A DNA stretch of 64,000 bases from assembly GCA_020072815.1 (NCBI GenBank), contig JAIQGE010000012.1:124001-188000 (forward strand), read 5' to 3'. The notes under the pieces are model-generated. The model worked only from the letters and a program-made list of their open reading frames with translations. It had not been told where the DNA came from and ran no database searches. This DNA comes from Terriglobia bacterium (GTDB lineage Bacteria > Acidobacteriota > Terriglobia > Terriglobales > Acidobacteriaceae). The translations under genes were made by a program, and so were the position numbers. Below, one piece after another: positions 1-8,414 of the stretch; positions within the stretch are counted from its first letter, which is position 1; each line of letters starts with the position of its first letter.

Positions 1-189
1 GCTAGTCCAATCCAGATTCTCGATCCGCATTGGAAACAGTTCTTTCTTTGGTCGCATTCCTGTATCACGCAGCAAAATAATGATGTCGCGCAACAGCGGT
101 CCACAAAAAAGAAGCAGTTTGCGCTCAGCTTCTTCATTGAGGAGCAAACTGCGTCCAATTTCTTTTGCGAGTTTGAAGATCCTGTACAT
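1..189 (-). pseudogene. Tyrosine recombinase (phage integrase) fragment, cut by the window edge
   Basis: Translating the minus strand from about 189 down to 1 gives an open frame reading MYRIFKLAKEIG, then LLNEEAERKLL, then LLRDTGMRPKKELF and MRIENLDW. This is the start of the catalytic domain of phage-type integrases: the GMRxxEL box carries the first catalytic arginine. The N-terminal DNA-binding part is absent, because upstream the same DNA encodes the Rhs toxin-like tail in another frame. The rest of the catalytic domain lies beyond base 1. The fragment is therefore 5'-truncated and fused out of frame to the Rhs remnant. Family assignment is confident; whether a working gene exists outside the window cannot be seen. 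Confidence 0.75.
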
Positions 190-740
190 TTTTGACTTCC
201 ACGACGGTTCCACGCGATTGAACTGTCAGATCTGGATCGAAGTCTGGAACGCGATATCCTCCTGGCCCCGTTCCAGGCACCGTCGCTTGGCCAGGCCCGA
301 TATTCCTTGGAATACCGATGGTGTCGGACACGATATTCTCCCCAGCTACGCCAATCTCGTTGGCAGTTTGTCCAGCAGCCGCATCGGCGGACGCCCATGC
401 TTCGACGGAAACAATTGCCGCTGCCCCTAAGCGAAAGGCCGCCTCAGCAGTGACTTGAACTGCCCACCCGAAAGCGCCCCCGAACAGACCCCACGCGCAA
501 CCAGTCGCCGCATAGCGAGCGGTGGTCCGAGAGCCTGCCTGCCAGGTCGTAGGTGTAGCCGACAGTCCGTCCGGAAATGTCGGTCGCCTGGGTGATGCGC
601 TTCTGCGCATCATAAGCCAGGTTGATGTAGCGGCCGTTGGCGAGGTAATTCTCGTGAGCGCACATGACGGGGCCGGCACGCGGGTGAATTTGATGGTATT
701 GCCGTAGCGGTCTTTTATCTGGATCAGGGCCTGGCATTCA
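134..740 (-). pseudogene. Rhs/YD-repeat remnant with a restriction-endonuclease-fold-like C-terminal tail, frameshifted
   Basis: One frame encodes IQIKDRYGNTIKFTR. A second frame continues the repeat with NGRYINLAYDAQKRITQATD and GYTYDLAGRL, and the first frame then resumes with a toxin-like tail containing GENIVSDTIG, PDFDPDL and GTVVEVKNVQDLQ. Two compensating frameshifts, near 680-655 and 530-515, are needed to join them. The tail resembles polymorphic nuclease toxins of restriction-endonuclease fold, where an Asp followed by E-x-K forms the metal site; here the pieces are PDFDPDL and VVEVKN. The tail stops at 134, where integrase sequence begins in another frame, so the domain is probably truncated. 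The Rhs core that normally precedes such a tip is missing, so this looks like a deletion derivative. Confidence 0.7.
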
Positions 741-793
741 GGATTGCCGTCTTGGCGGCTCATCTCTGCAGAACATCGCTCTGGACACGACTT

Positions 794-916
794 GACTTTA
801 TATCCCACCCTTTCGCCGAAGCTGAAAAACCAACAGCCAACTTCGGCGAAAGGATGGGGCACCCACGAGTATGGTGAGAGACAGAGAAAGAATCGGGGGA
901 AGGGTGGACCACCCGC
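794..916. repeat. 121-bp dispersed repeat, copy 1
   Basis: This segment matches 2676-2799 with only about four visible mismatches. It contains a perfect 12-bp inverted repeat, CTTTCGCCGAAG at 810-821 and CTTCGGCGAAAG at 841-852, separated by 19 bases, followed by a conserved tail with GGATGGGGCACCCACGAG. It lies between the third Rhs remnant and the small zinc-ribbon gene. It codes for nothing convincing. Confidence 0.85.
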
Positions 917-950
917 CATTCCCTTTTATAGAACACCCATCCCTTGTTTT

Positions 951-1274
951 TCACTTGTCCTCAAAGATTGACTTGCCGCAATGCCTGCAAATCTTAGGAG
1001 GATAGATCCAAGGTATTGCTTTCTTGAACGACTGCCCACACTGCGGGCATACTCGTTCATCTATCTGTCGAGCCACAACAATCCAGCGCCACAGCAAGAA
1101 GAGCGAAGGGATCCCTGCTACAACCCCGGATAGAACCGTATTTCCTGTCAGATAAAACGCAGTAATGTACAGCGCAACCAAAAGGACCACGGTAAATGCA
1201 GGCAAAGCATGATATGACCTAACCGCTCGCTGATATGCGCGCTGTTCGAGCCTGGAGCCCATTTGAAACCTCAT
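951..1274 (-). CDS. Two-TM protein with C-terminal zinc ribbon, candidate Rhs immunity protein
   Basis: The product is 107 residues. Two hydrophobic segments (about 24-42 and 46-63) are followed by a C-terminal zinc-ribbon pattern, CPQCGQSF and then CRHCGKSI, probably on the cytoplasmic side. The start codon overlaps the stop of the upstream Rhs tip gene (ATGA overlap), which implies translational coupling. Small genes coupled to the 3' end of a variable Rhs tip are often immunity genes, so that role is inferred here from position only. I do not recognise a named family. A general membrane sensor or scaffold is an alternative. Confidence 0.6.
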   Translation of the reverse strand: MRFQMGSRLEQRAYQRAVRSYHALPAFTVVLLVALYITAFYLTGNTVLSGVVAGIPSLFLLWRWIVVARQIDERVCPQCGQSFKKAIPWIYPPKICRHCGKSIFEDK

Positions 1275-2923
1275 TTCTTGCAGAAGGGTATGAAGATGCT
1301 AGGACCGATTTGACCACCAATACCCACTTCAGCACCAGCACCGAGGCCAAAGGTCCCCGTGATTGCCCCGCTACTTGTAATGGTCCCGCCAGCACCGAGA
1401 ACAGCCCCTCCTGCCGCACTTATACTGAAACTCGGACCGCTAATATCATCAATCGGATTAGGCGAGGTTAGCACCGTCAGGCCGAGGGCACCACCGGCTC
1501 CCCAACGGGAGCCGCTCGAACCCTTAAAACCAGCACCCCCGATTGACCATGAGTTGAGTATTCCGCTATTGCCTGTCTGATCAGCTACGATGACGGTCGA
1601 TGCGGAACCCCCAACTCCGAAATTCAGCTTGCCGGGTCCTATGCCGCCCGCGGCGTCCAACCCTGCTCCAAAACCGAAAGTCCATCCTGTGAGCTTTGCA
1701 TAAGTTTCGGCGGCATCCAACTGTGCCTTTTCGATCCAACTAAGTACGTTCTTATCAACGCATACTATCTGCTTATTGGCACCTTTGACGTCACCTCCGC
1801 CGGAGTTGCTGCTATCGCCGCAAGGCCCGCCGCCGCATGGGTCCGCAGGAATGCCGCCGCCTGAAGGAGGGGCGCTTACACTGGATATCCCAGGATCTCC
1901 CCAATCCTGAAAACTGAGGTTGCCCTCCTGATCCATGCCCCAACACTCAATAAGCACTCCGTCAGTGGTATACATGCAGCCGGATCCAGTAAAGTGAGCA
2001 TCTTCGTGATCCCCATCCAGACCCGTCGGGTCAACTAGGTTGATCGGATCATTTAAGGCATACGAGTAGCGGTTGAGCGACTGTGGCGTACCCAGATGCC
2101 CGCCTAGGAGATCGGCGCTCATGAACCGGGCCAACCCAGATGAATACCCTCGAAACATCGTGTAGTCAAGGCCGGTCTCGCCGGCGCCCAAATCGCGCTC
2201 GTAGCTGGTGAACTTGTCTTTGTCTGTCCCCGTGGGCTCGTACCAGGTTTCGCCGTAAGGGAAATGGCCGAAAAAACGGACAATGTTTCCGGTCGCATCG
2301 GTCTCGGCGCGGTTGGAGAGATGATCAGGGTGGTGATACGTGATGCTGCTGCCGACAATGGTCGCCAGGAGTTGTCCGCCGACATAAATGTACTCTTTGC
2401 TGATGGTCGTGCCCACATACTCGGCAATGGGTTTGGCGCCGGAATAGACGTACGTTGTTGTGACCCCGCCGACGGCCTTCTTGATGCGCAAGGGGCCGAA
2501 ATAAGTATACGTCGCGGCGCCGCTGTTGGCGCTAGTCATCCGATTGGCACCGTCAAAAGTGTAGGCTGCCGTTGCGTCGTGAGTCATGTTGCCAGCGTTG
2601 TCAAACACGTAGGGGCTGGTCTGGATACGGTTGGTGGCCGCATCAATGGACAAATTGGGCTGGCCAATACCGCCAGACTTAATATCCCGCCCTTTCGCCG
2701 AAGCTGAAAAACCAACAGCCAACTTCCGCGAAAGGATGGGGCACCCACGAGTATGGTGAGAGACAGAGAAAGAATCGGGGGAAGGGTGGGCCACCCGCCC
2801 GGTCCTTGCAATGAGGCCGGTCTCGGAAGCTCGTTCATGCTGCCGGGCTGCCGCGTTTTTTGCGGCTACTCCAATACCAATAGATGAAGATCCCAGCGAT
2901 AATTCCCGACACCACAGAACCAA
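1271..2923 (-). CDS. Displaced Rhs core plus variable C-terminal tip (orphan Rhs module)
   Basis: The frame is open for 550 codons, but Rhs homology begins only at about 2674 (GGIGQPNLSIDAATNR). The first ~80 codons run through the dispersed repeat, so the true start is doubtful and the module lacks the Rhs N-terminus. The core is nearly identical to that of the large rhs gene downstream in coordinates: YHHPDHLSNRAETDATGN, PYGETWYEP, GLDYTMFRGYSSGLARFMSAD and the closing DPINLVDPTGL. After the core the sequence diverges into a Gly/Ser-rich tip of about 240 residues that I do not recognise. It is coupled to the small gene at 951-1274. Known Rhs biology suggests an alternative toxin tip that can recombine onto the main rhs; this is inference. 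Confidence 0.65.
   Translation of the reverse strand: MVLWCRELSLGSSSIGIGVAAKNAAARQHERASETGLIARTGRVAHPSPDSFSVSHHTRGCPILSRKLAVGFSASAKGRDIKSGGIGQPNLSIDAATNRIQTSPYVFDNAGNMTHDATAAYTFDGANRMTSANSGAATYTYFGPLRIKKAVGGVTTTYVYSGAKPIAEYVGTTISKEYIYVGGQLLATIVGSSITYHHPDHLSNRAETDATGNIVRFFGHFPYGETWYEPTGTDKDKFTSYERDLGAGETGLDYTMFRGYSSGLARFMSADLLGGHLGTPQSLNRYSYALNDPINLVDPTGLDGDHEDAHFTGSGCMYTTDGVLIECWGMDQEGNLSFQDWGDPGISSVSAPPSGGGIPADPCGGGPCGDSSNSGGGDVKGANKQIVCVDKNVLSWIEKAQLDAAETYAKLTGWTFGFGAGLDAAGGIGPGKLNFGVGGSASTVIVADQTGNSGILNSWSIGGAGFKGSSGSRWGAGGALGLTVLTSPNPIDDISGPSFSISAAGGAVLGAGGTITSSGAITGTFGLGAGAEVGIGGQIGPSIFIPFCKK
2022..2674. repeat. Duplicated Rhs core, copy in the displaced module
   Basis: About 650 bp, closely similar to 3725-4382 in the main rhs gene and in the same orientation. 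The homology ends abruptly at the dispersed repeat on one side and at the variable tip on the other. Such core duplications can support homologous exchange of tips. Confidence 0.8.
2676..2799. repeat. 121-bp dispersed repeat, copy 2
   Basis: Near-identical to 794-916 and in the same orientation. The inverted repeat has one mismatch here: CTTTCGCCGAAG at 2692-2703 against CTTCCGCGAAAG at 2723-2734. It directly abuts the point where Rhs homology starts. Confidence 0.85.
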
Positions 2924-3092
2924 GGAAGGCCATCCACATGTGAGACCGAAATGGTTCGTACCTACTCAACACCACCCATATCGGGATCAGCAATATCAGT
3001 GCCGCGATCCGGGGGAGGCGCGTCTGATGTATCATTGTTCGTACCGCCGCCCGTGTTGCTTGCCATATTTCCAATCTGGTTGTACTTCGCAT
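2835..3092 (-). CDS. Small two-TM protein immediately downstream of rhs, candidate immunity protein
   Basis: An 85-residue protein is read from an ATG at 3092, 11 bases after the stop of the large rhs gene. A good ribosome site (TAAGGA) sits about nine bases ahead. It begins MRSTTRLEIWQATRAAV and has two hydrophobic segments, IAALILLIPIWVV and MAFLGSVVSGIIAGIFIYW, ending in a basic tail SSRKKRG. The tight spacing suggests co-expression with rhs. Because the rhs tip in front of it is rich in glycine-zipper membrane segments, a membrane immunity protein is a reasonable guess. No family was recognised. Confidence 0.6.
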   Translation of the reverse strand: MRSTTRLEIWQATRAAVRTMIHQTRLPRIAALILLIPIWVVLSRYEPFRSHMWMAFLGSVVSGIIAGIFIYWYWSSRKKRGSPAA

Positions 3093-3103
3093 GTTTTGTT
3101 TCC

Positions 3104-6100
3104 TTACGGAATCTGGGCACAAACTGCCAAGTCGTCTCGAAACTCTAACTCGGCGTCGTGCCTTTCCACCACATAGGTGATTCCGCCAACTAGAGTCATC
3201 GTCAGAATGATCTCGGGAGCCGCTGCTGTGACTGCAAGAGCGGCCCCGTCGATGCATCCTCCTACCGCCCCTAGGCCTGCCCCAGGTGCGTTCAATATGA
3301 TCCCGCCCACGACCCCACCTCCAGTAGCTCCGATTGCACAGCCACCACCTGCCGCAAGTCCGATTCCCACCCACATGGCGATTGCAGCTCCGTTGAGGGC
3401 AATCACCGGTACTTTTGCTCGCGCATTGGCGTGTTTCTGCTGTGCATCTTGTTCGCACTTTTGCCGTGGCGCCGACTTTTGCTTACCCTTTGGGTTTCCG
3501 CCGCCGGGGCCACTAGGACTGTCCTGAAGCGGCGGATGGGGAGATCCCGTGGCGCCCCCGACCCCGGGTGGGTTCTCGCCGGGGGTGCTACCGGGAGTGC
3601 TTCCTGGTGAGCAGTTTTCCAGGTGGTTGGGACCAGCGGTAACCGTTGTCTTGCCGTCTGATCCTACCGAACTCGTCGATTCGTACGAATAGACACAGTT
3701 CCCTAGCATAAAATACACGGTTTCCAGCCCCAGCGGATCTATCCAGTTAATCGGATCGTTACCGGTATAGCCGTACCGGTTCAGAGATTGCGGAGCATCC
3801 AACCGCCCACTCAGGAGATCAGCGCTCATGAATCTGGCCAGCCCAGATGAATAGCCTCGGAACATCGCGTAGTCAAGGCCGGTCTCGCCGGTGGCTGAAT
3901 CGCGCTCATAGCTGGTGAACTTGTCCTTGTCTGTCCCCGTGGGCTCGTACCAAGTTTCGCCATAAGGGAAATGGTTGAAAGAACGGACAATGTTTCCGGT
4001 CGCATCGGTCTCTGCTCGGTTGGAGAGATGGTCAGGATGGTGATACGTGGTGGTGCTGCCGGCAATGGTGGCCAGAAGCCGTCCGCCCGAGTAAATGTAC
4101 TCTTTGCTGAGGCTGGCGCCAACGTACTCGGCAATGGGCTTGACGCCGGAATAGACGTACGTTGTGGTGGTCCCGCCGACTGCCTTCTTGATGCGCAAGG
4201 GGCCGAAATATGTGTAGGTCGCAGCGCCGCTGTTGGCGCTGGTCATGCGGTTGGCGCCGTCGAAGGAGTATGCAGCTGTCGCGTCGTGCGTCATGTTGCC
4301 AGCGTTATCAAAAACGTAGGGGCTGGTCTGGATACGGTTGGTGGCCGTATCAATGGATAAATTGGGCTGGCCGATGCCGCCCGGCAGGTTGCCCCCAACA
4401 AAAGCCTGGGTGAGGCGGTTGCCCAAACGATCATACCCCCAAGTGAGGCTCCACGTTCCGGGAACGCTGGCGCTCACGGTGCCGGTGTTGGCGGCCTTGA
4501 GGCGCGACCACGCGTCGTAAGTGAAGTATTCGGACTTGGTGGCGTCTTCAGTACCGGGTGCAGTGTAAAAATGCACGGCCTGGATCTGGCCGTTGTTGCC
4601 GGGAACTGCGGTTGAAGTGTAGTCGTAGCCGAGGTTCAAAATGTCCGGGCTGCCGGACTTGAAATAGCGGAGCGAAGCAAGCTGCAAGTGGTCATTGTAC
4701 GTAAATTGGCTTTGCACGTTGTTGCCCAGCGTGAAACCCAGGGCCTCACCGGCGGCGTTGTAGCTGAGCCCGTTCAAGTAACTGGTTCCCGCGGTACAAG
4801 TGCTGCCGGCAGCGCCTATGGCACACAAACGGCCGACACTGTCAAAGCTCTGCGCGACGACGCGGCCGCTGGGATAAGTAATGGACGTGGGCTGACTGAG
4901 CTTGTTGTACGCATACCCGATCAGGTAATGGGTGGTGTCAATGAGGTTGTCCACTTGCGTGATGCGGCCGAAATTGTCGTAAGTAAACGTCTGCGAGTTT
5001 GCACCTTCAGTGATCTTGGTGAGACGGTCCAGGGCAAAAGACCCGTTGTCATAAGTGTAGGTCACACTCGGAGTCCCGTCACTGTAGGAGACGCCCGAGG
5101 GGCGGTTGATGCCGTCATAGGTGAAGGTTTTCCAAATGTTGCGCGCGTCCTGAACGCGGCAAGGCCGCGAGGGGTCCCCAGCGCAGTTGGCCCCGCCTGA
5201 CGTGGTGTAGTAGGTGCTCACGGTCCCAGACTCCGGAGTCGTCGTGCTTGTGAGACGGCCCAGGCTGTCATAGCTGTAGCCGCGGGGCTGCCCGGAAACA
5301 GGATTGCCATTCAGGAGTTGCATGGCTGCCTGAGAGACCGACAGCAGGTGGTCCAGGGCGTCATAGCCGTAGGTGGTCATGAGCGGGCGGCTGATGCTGG
5401 GAGTACCCGGGGACACGGCGTCCTGGCCGCCGGTGAGATTGGGCCCGGAGCGGGTACCGTTGAATGACGCCGAGCCGAAGTCGCCGGGATCGTTGGTGGA
5501 CGAAGAAGCCGAAAGCGAGTAATTGGCGCTGGTACCGCCTTGCCGGGAGGTGAGATAGACGGTGGCTCCGGTGATGCTGGCGGTTACAGGGTAAGCGGAA
5601 TCAGCGTTGATAGCGTTGGCCAAGTCTACGGCGATGCTGGAAGGGGTACTGGAGCTGAAATAGCTGGCCGATTTCGTGGACGAATTAACCGTGATGCTCA
5701 CCGTGCCGGTATCGTAAACGTACTGCCAGGGGAAGTCGCAGCCATCCACCAACAGGCAGGTCGAGCCCTCAAATCCATCAATGATGACGGAACCGTGGCT
5801 GGTCAGAGCATCACCCCATCCGGGTTCATCCACCTCAATCAGGCGGCCTAAAGCGTCACTGAAGTTCTTTCGCTGTTTGCCCGCAGGATCGGTGACCAGG
5901 ACGGAGTTGCCGGAATACTGGTACTGCGTGAATCCGGCACTGGGCGGAGTCACTTGCTTGATGCGACTGAGGCCGTCATAGATGAACGTGGTGTAGAGCG
6001 GGTTCCCGGTGGTAAATGGGTTGGAAACCTGGGTGCGCCGCCAGATCTGGTCATAGACGTTCTTGACGGTGCTGATGAGCGTGGTGCCGTCTTTGTTGTC

Positions 6101-6733
6101 CACTTGCATGACGTGGCCCAGGCCATCAAGAGTGGCCACACTGATGCCCGTATTGCCGCTGTTGGCGGTGGAATTGGTGACCGTGGGTACCTGCGCGGCG
6201 TCATCAAAAACGGTATTGAGCTGTACGGCGACGCCGTTCTGGGGCGGCAGGGTGGTCCCGATCAGCCGCATCATGTTGTCATACTGATACTGCGTGGTTT
6301 GGCTGTTTTCGTCGGTGGAGCTTGTTACCAGGCCGTAATCGAAATTGTAAGTGGCGCTGGTGGCGAACTGCGGCCCGCCGGCGGGGCCGCGCGTGACGGT
6401 GTCGGGATAGCTGTATTGGTTGCCGACGACGTAGTGAACTGATTCCTGATTGCAGCAATCCAATTGGGCCGTCAGGAGGTTGCCCAGCGAGTCATATGTG
6501 AAGTTGCGCGTGACCGCGCCCGTGCCAGCCGCCGCGTTGGAGTAGCGCGTGATTGAGGTGACGTTGCCACGCGTGGTCATGCCCGAGCCATAGTTGGTGT
6601 CATCGTGATTGCTGACGCCAGTGATGGAGGTGAGATCGGTGGCGTCATAAGCAAAATCTGTGCGGGCCACGATGTTGCCGTTGCCGTCTTTGACCAGGAT
6701 TTGCGCGGGCAGATTGTCCATGTTGCGGAGCAT
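3104..6733 (-). CDS. Large Rhs repeat protein, C-terminal part (core plus tip), after a frameshift
   Basis: This is 1209 residues of YD repeats (YDNMMRLIG, YDSLGRLTS, YDGINRPSG, YDNFGRITQ) leading to a typical Rhs-associated core that ends DPINWIDPLGL. A variable C-terminus of about 190 residues follows: a Pro/Gly linker, a Lys/Gln-rich stretch and several glycine-zipper hydrophobic segments (AIAMWVGIGLAAGGG, GATGGGVVGGIIL). Such a tip could insert into membranes; that is inference. The N-terminal half is encoded by the frame that closes at 6577. The two frames join near 6746-6750 by a one-base shift, so the listed start is not the biological one. Near the middle is an unusual insert without YD repeats at about 5400-5800. 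The gene is broken unless the shift is a sequencing error. Confidence 0.8.
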   Translation of the reverse strand: MLRNMDNLPAQILVKDGNGNIVARTDFAYDATDLTSITGVSNHDDTNYGSGMTTRGNVTSITRYSNAAAGTGAVTRNFTYDSLGNLLTAQLDCCNQESVHYVVGNQYSYPDTVTRGPAGGPQFATSATYNFDYGLVTSSTDENSQTTQYQYDNMMRLIGTTLPPQNGVAVQLNTVFDDAAQVPTVTNSTANSGNTGISVATLDGLGHVMQVDNKDGTTLISTVKNVYDQIWRRTQVSNPFTTGNPLYTTFIYDGLSRIKQVTPPSAGFTQYQYSGNSVLVTDPAGKQRKNFSDALGRLIEVDEPGWGDALTSHGSVIIDGFEGSTCLLVDGCDFPWQYVYDTGTVSITVNSSTKSASYFSSSTPSSIAVDLANAINADSAYPVTASITGATVYLTSRQGGTSANYSLSASSSTNDPGDFGSASFNGTRSGPNLTGGQDAVSPGTPSISRPLMTTYGYDALDHLLSVSQAAMQLLNGNPVSGQPRGYSYDSLGRLTSTTTPESGTVSTYYTTSGGANCAGDPSRPCRVQDARNIWKTFTYDGINRPSGVSYSDGTPSVTYTYDNGSFALDRLTKITEGANSQTFTYDNFGRITQVDNLIDTTHYLIGYAYNKLSQPTSITYPSGRVVAQSFDSVGRLCAIGAAGSTCTAGTSYLNGLSYNAAGEALGFTLGNNVQSQFTYNDHLQLASLRYFKSGSPDILNLGYDYTSTAVPGNNGQIQAVHFYTAPGTEDATKSEYFTYDAWSRLKAANTGTVSASVPGTWSLTWGYDRLGNRLTQAFVGGNLPGGIGQPNLSIDTATNRIQTSPYVFDNAGNMTHDATAAYSFDGANRMTSANSGAATYTYFGPLRIKKAVGGTTTTYVYSGVKPIAEYVGASLSKEYIYSGGRLLATIAGSTTTYHHPDHLSNRAETDATGNIVRSFNHFPYGETWYEPTGTDKDKFTSYERDSATGETGLDYAMFRGYSSGLARFMSADLLSGRLDAPQSLNRYGYTGNDPINWIDPLGLETVYFMLGNCVYSYESTSSVGSDGKTTVTAGPNHLENCSPGSTPGSTPGENPPGVGGATGSPHPPLQDSPSGPGGGNPKGKQKSAPRQKCEQDAQQKHANARAKVPVIALNGAAIAMWVGIGLAAGGGCAIGATGGGVVGGIILNAPGAGLGAVGGCIDGAALAVTAAAPEIILTMTLVGGITYVVERHDAELEFRDDLAVCAQIP
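3725..4382. repeat. Duplicated Rhs core, copy in the main rhs gene
   Basis: Partner of the copy at 2022-2674. The two differ mostly by scattered substitutions and diverge sharply after the conserved DPxGL boundary, as in tip-swapping Rhs loci. Confidence 0.8.
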
Positions 6734-8016
6734 GAATGGGTTGCCGTGGAGTAAGTGGTAACCGTGTGGCGCTTCAGTAGTCCATCGAAATCATATTGGT
6801 AAACGTCACTGACGCTTCCGAAAGAATCATAGCTGTATGAGACCGAAGACTGCTGCCCGGTGTCATTGAGCACGGTGGTGAGGCTGGCCACCACGTTGCC
6901 GACAGGCAAAGGCAGCCAGGTGTAATTCAGAGTGCGAAGCGTGTTCGCGCCCTCCTTGATCTGTACGGAAGAGACCAAGCCAGTAGACTGATCAAGGTTG
7001 ACAATGGAACTGTTGCCCAAAGGATCGGCGACCGTCATGCTGGTGACCACGCCGGTCCCTGTTTTGGTGGGAGTATAAGTCCAGGCTGACAGGTTATTAG
7101 CGGTGCCGTCCGGGGACACGGTTTGCTGGGTGTAAGGAGGCGCATCGGTGAGTACGCCTTGACTGCGCAACGGAAAGTTGTAGCTGACATAACTGCGCGT
7201 GGCCCCGCTGGCGCTGAGGGTCTCAATCTTGTTGATGATGGCCCAGTCGCCGTAGTTAAACCTGTATCCTGCGCCGTTGGCGTAAGTGCAACCTGTCAGG
7301 ACCTTGACCTGATCGTTGGAGGGAGCGCCATTCACGGTAAGACCGGAAAAGCCGTACCACAGCTGATTAGGCGCGTACAGACTGTTGGACGTCCAAGTAA
7401 AATTCACATAAGTATGAACGCCACCCTGCACGTTTTGACTGATGCTCAACAGCTGATTGGTGTTTGGGTCATAGTTGAACGTCACAACGCGGCCCAAAGT
7501 GTCAGTGACATACTGGATGAACTGGTCGTGCCCAGATAAATACTGTATTGAAATAAAGTTGCCGTTGGTGTCTTTGATCTTGATGGGGCGAAAGAGAGCG
7601 GGATGTTGCTGACCGACCTGACTGGGGAACACTTCATATTGGACGGTTGTTCCGTTCTTATAGGTCGAGACATTGGAGACATCGTTGAAAACGATGTAAC
7701 TGCCGTCCATGGACGGCAGCGGACGTTTGGTCCCGTCGCCCTCTGTGAGAATCCAAGCACCAGCCGTGTAAATATGCTCGATATATCCGAAATCCAGTCT
7801 GAAACCGTAACTAGGAAAGTCGCGGTCTGCATTGAAGGTGATAGTTCCGCCGGCGGTGTCGACGTCCCAAATGCGGCTGTTGTAATAAAGATTGAGATTC
7901 AAGTCCAGGCCATTGCGACCGGGCAACGACAGAACGGGAATCACCTAGTTGTAACTTTGGCTGCCGACTACCGTGTTGGTGATCGCGAGGACTATCTTGG
8001 GCCCGGCCACGACCAT
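6577..8016 (-). pseudogene. Rhs protein N-terminal part, interrupted by a nonsense codon and a frameshift
   Basis: The frame from 7944 to the frameshift near 6748 encodes the N-terminal Rhs shell: VIPVLSLPGRNGLDLNLNLY, SRIWDVDTAGG, and later the first YD elements (YSYDSFGSVSDVYQYDFDG). Beyond the shift the frame is junk until 6577. The open frame begins only because of a TAG at 7945-7947. Upstream of it the same frame still encodes plausible Rhs sequence (MVVAGPKIVLAITNTVVGSQ) from an ATG at 8016. No ribosome site precedes the GTG at 7944. One nonsense codon plus one frameshift mark the gene as decayed, although two sequencing errors would look the same. Confidence 0.7.
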
Positions 8017-8414
8017 GACGGTAGGGTTGCGGTGTCCGCGGGCATCGTGGGGGTGAGCCAGCAAGGTGAAGCACGCGAACCTTAATGCGCGAACTAGACG
8101 TTGTCAAGGTGTTTTTAGGGAGTGGCAAAACATGACCTTGGCGTTGTCCTTTTTCGCTGTGGATATATAGGCGAATAAATGGTAAACTAAAGACGCAATT
8201 GGCTTTTTCTACCCTAGGGCAGACTGTAAAGGATCTATGAAATTCTGCAAGTGGCAAAAAGTGGTAACCCTCAGCCGATTCTTGGGTGACATTGGGTGAG
8301 GTTGGGTGAAATTGGGTGAAACCGGGGGGGAGGGGTACTCCCCTCAAGATCGGTGATCGGATTATGATCGCGTGATGGGAAAAATCATCGCCGGGGATGA
8401 CTTGAGTTAAGTCC
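8017..8414. other. Intergenic region upstream of rhs
   Basis: No convincing gene. It holds the 10-bp tandem repeat at 8281-8320, a G-rich run just after it, and two CCGGGGATGAC-type motifs at about 8391 and 8431. It probably contains the rhs promoter on the minus strand; no -35/-10 pair was clear. Confidence 0.5.
8281..8320. repeat. Four tandem 10-bp repeats (NTTGGGTGAN)
   Basis: Four consecutive decamers share TTGGGTGA: 8281-8290, 8291-8300, 8301-8310 and 8311-8320. The 10-bp period puts every copy on the same face of the helix. They lie about 270 bp upstream of the rhs start, so they could be an operator array. That role is inferred. Confidence 0.7.
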
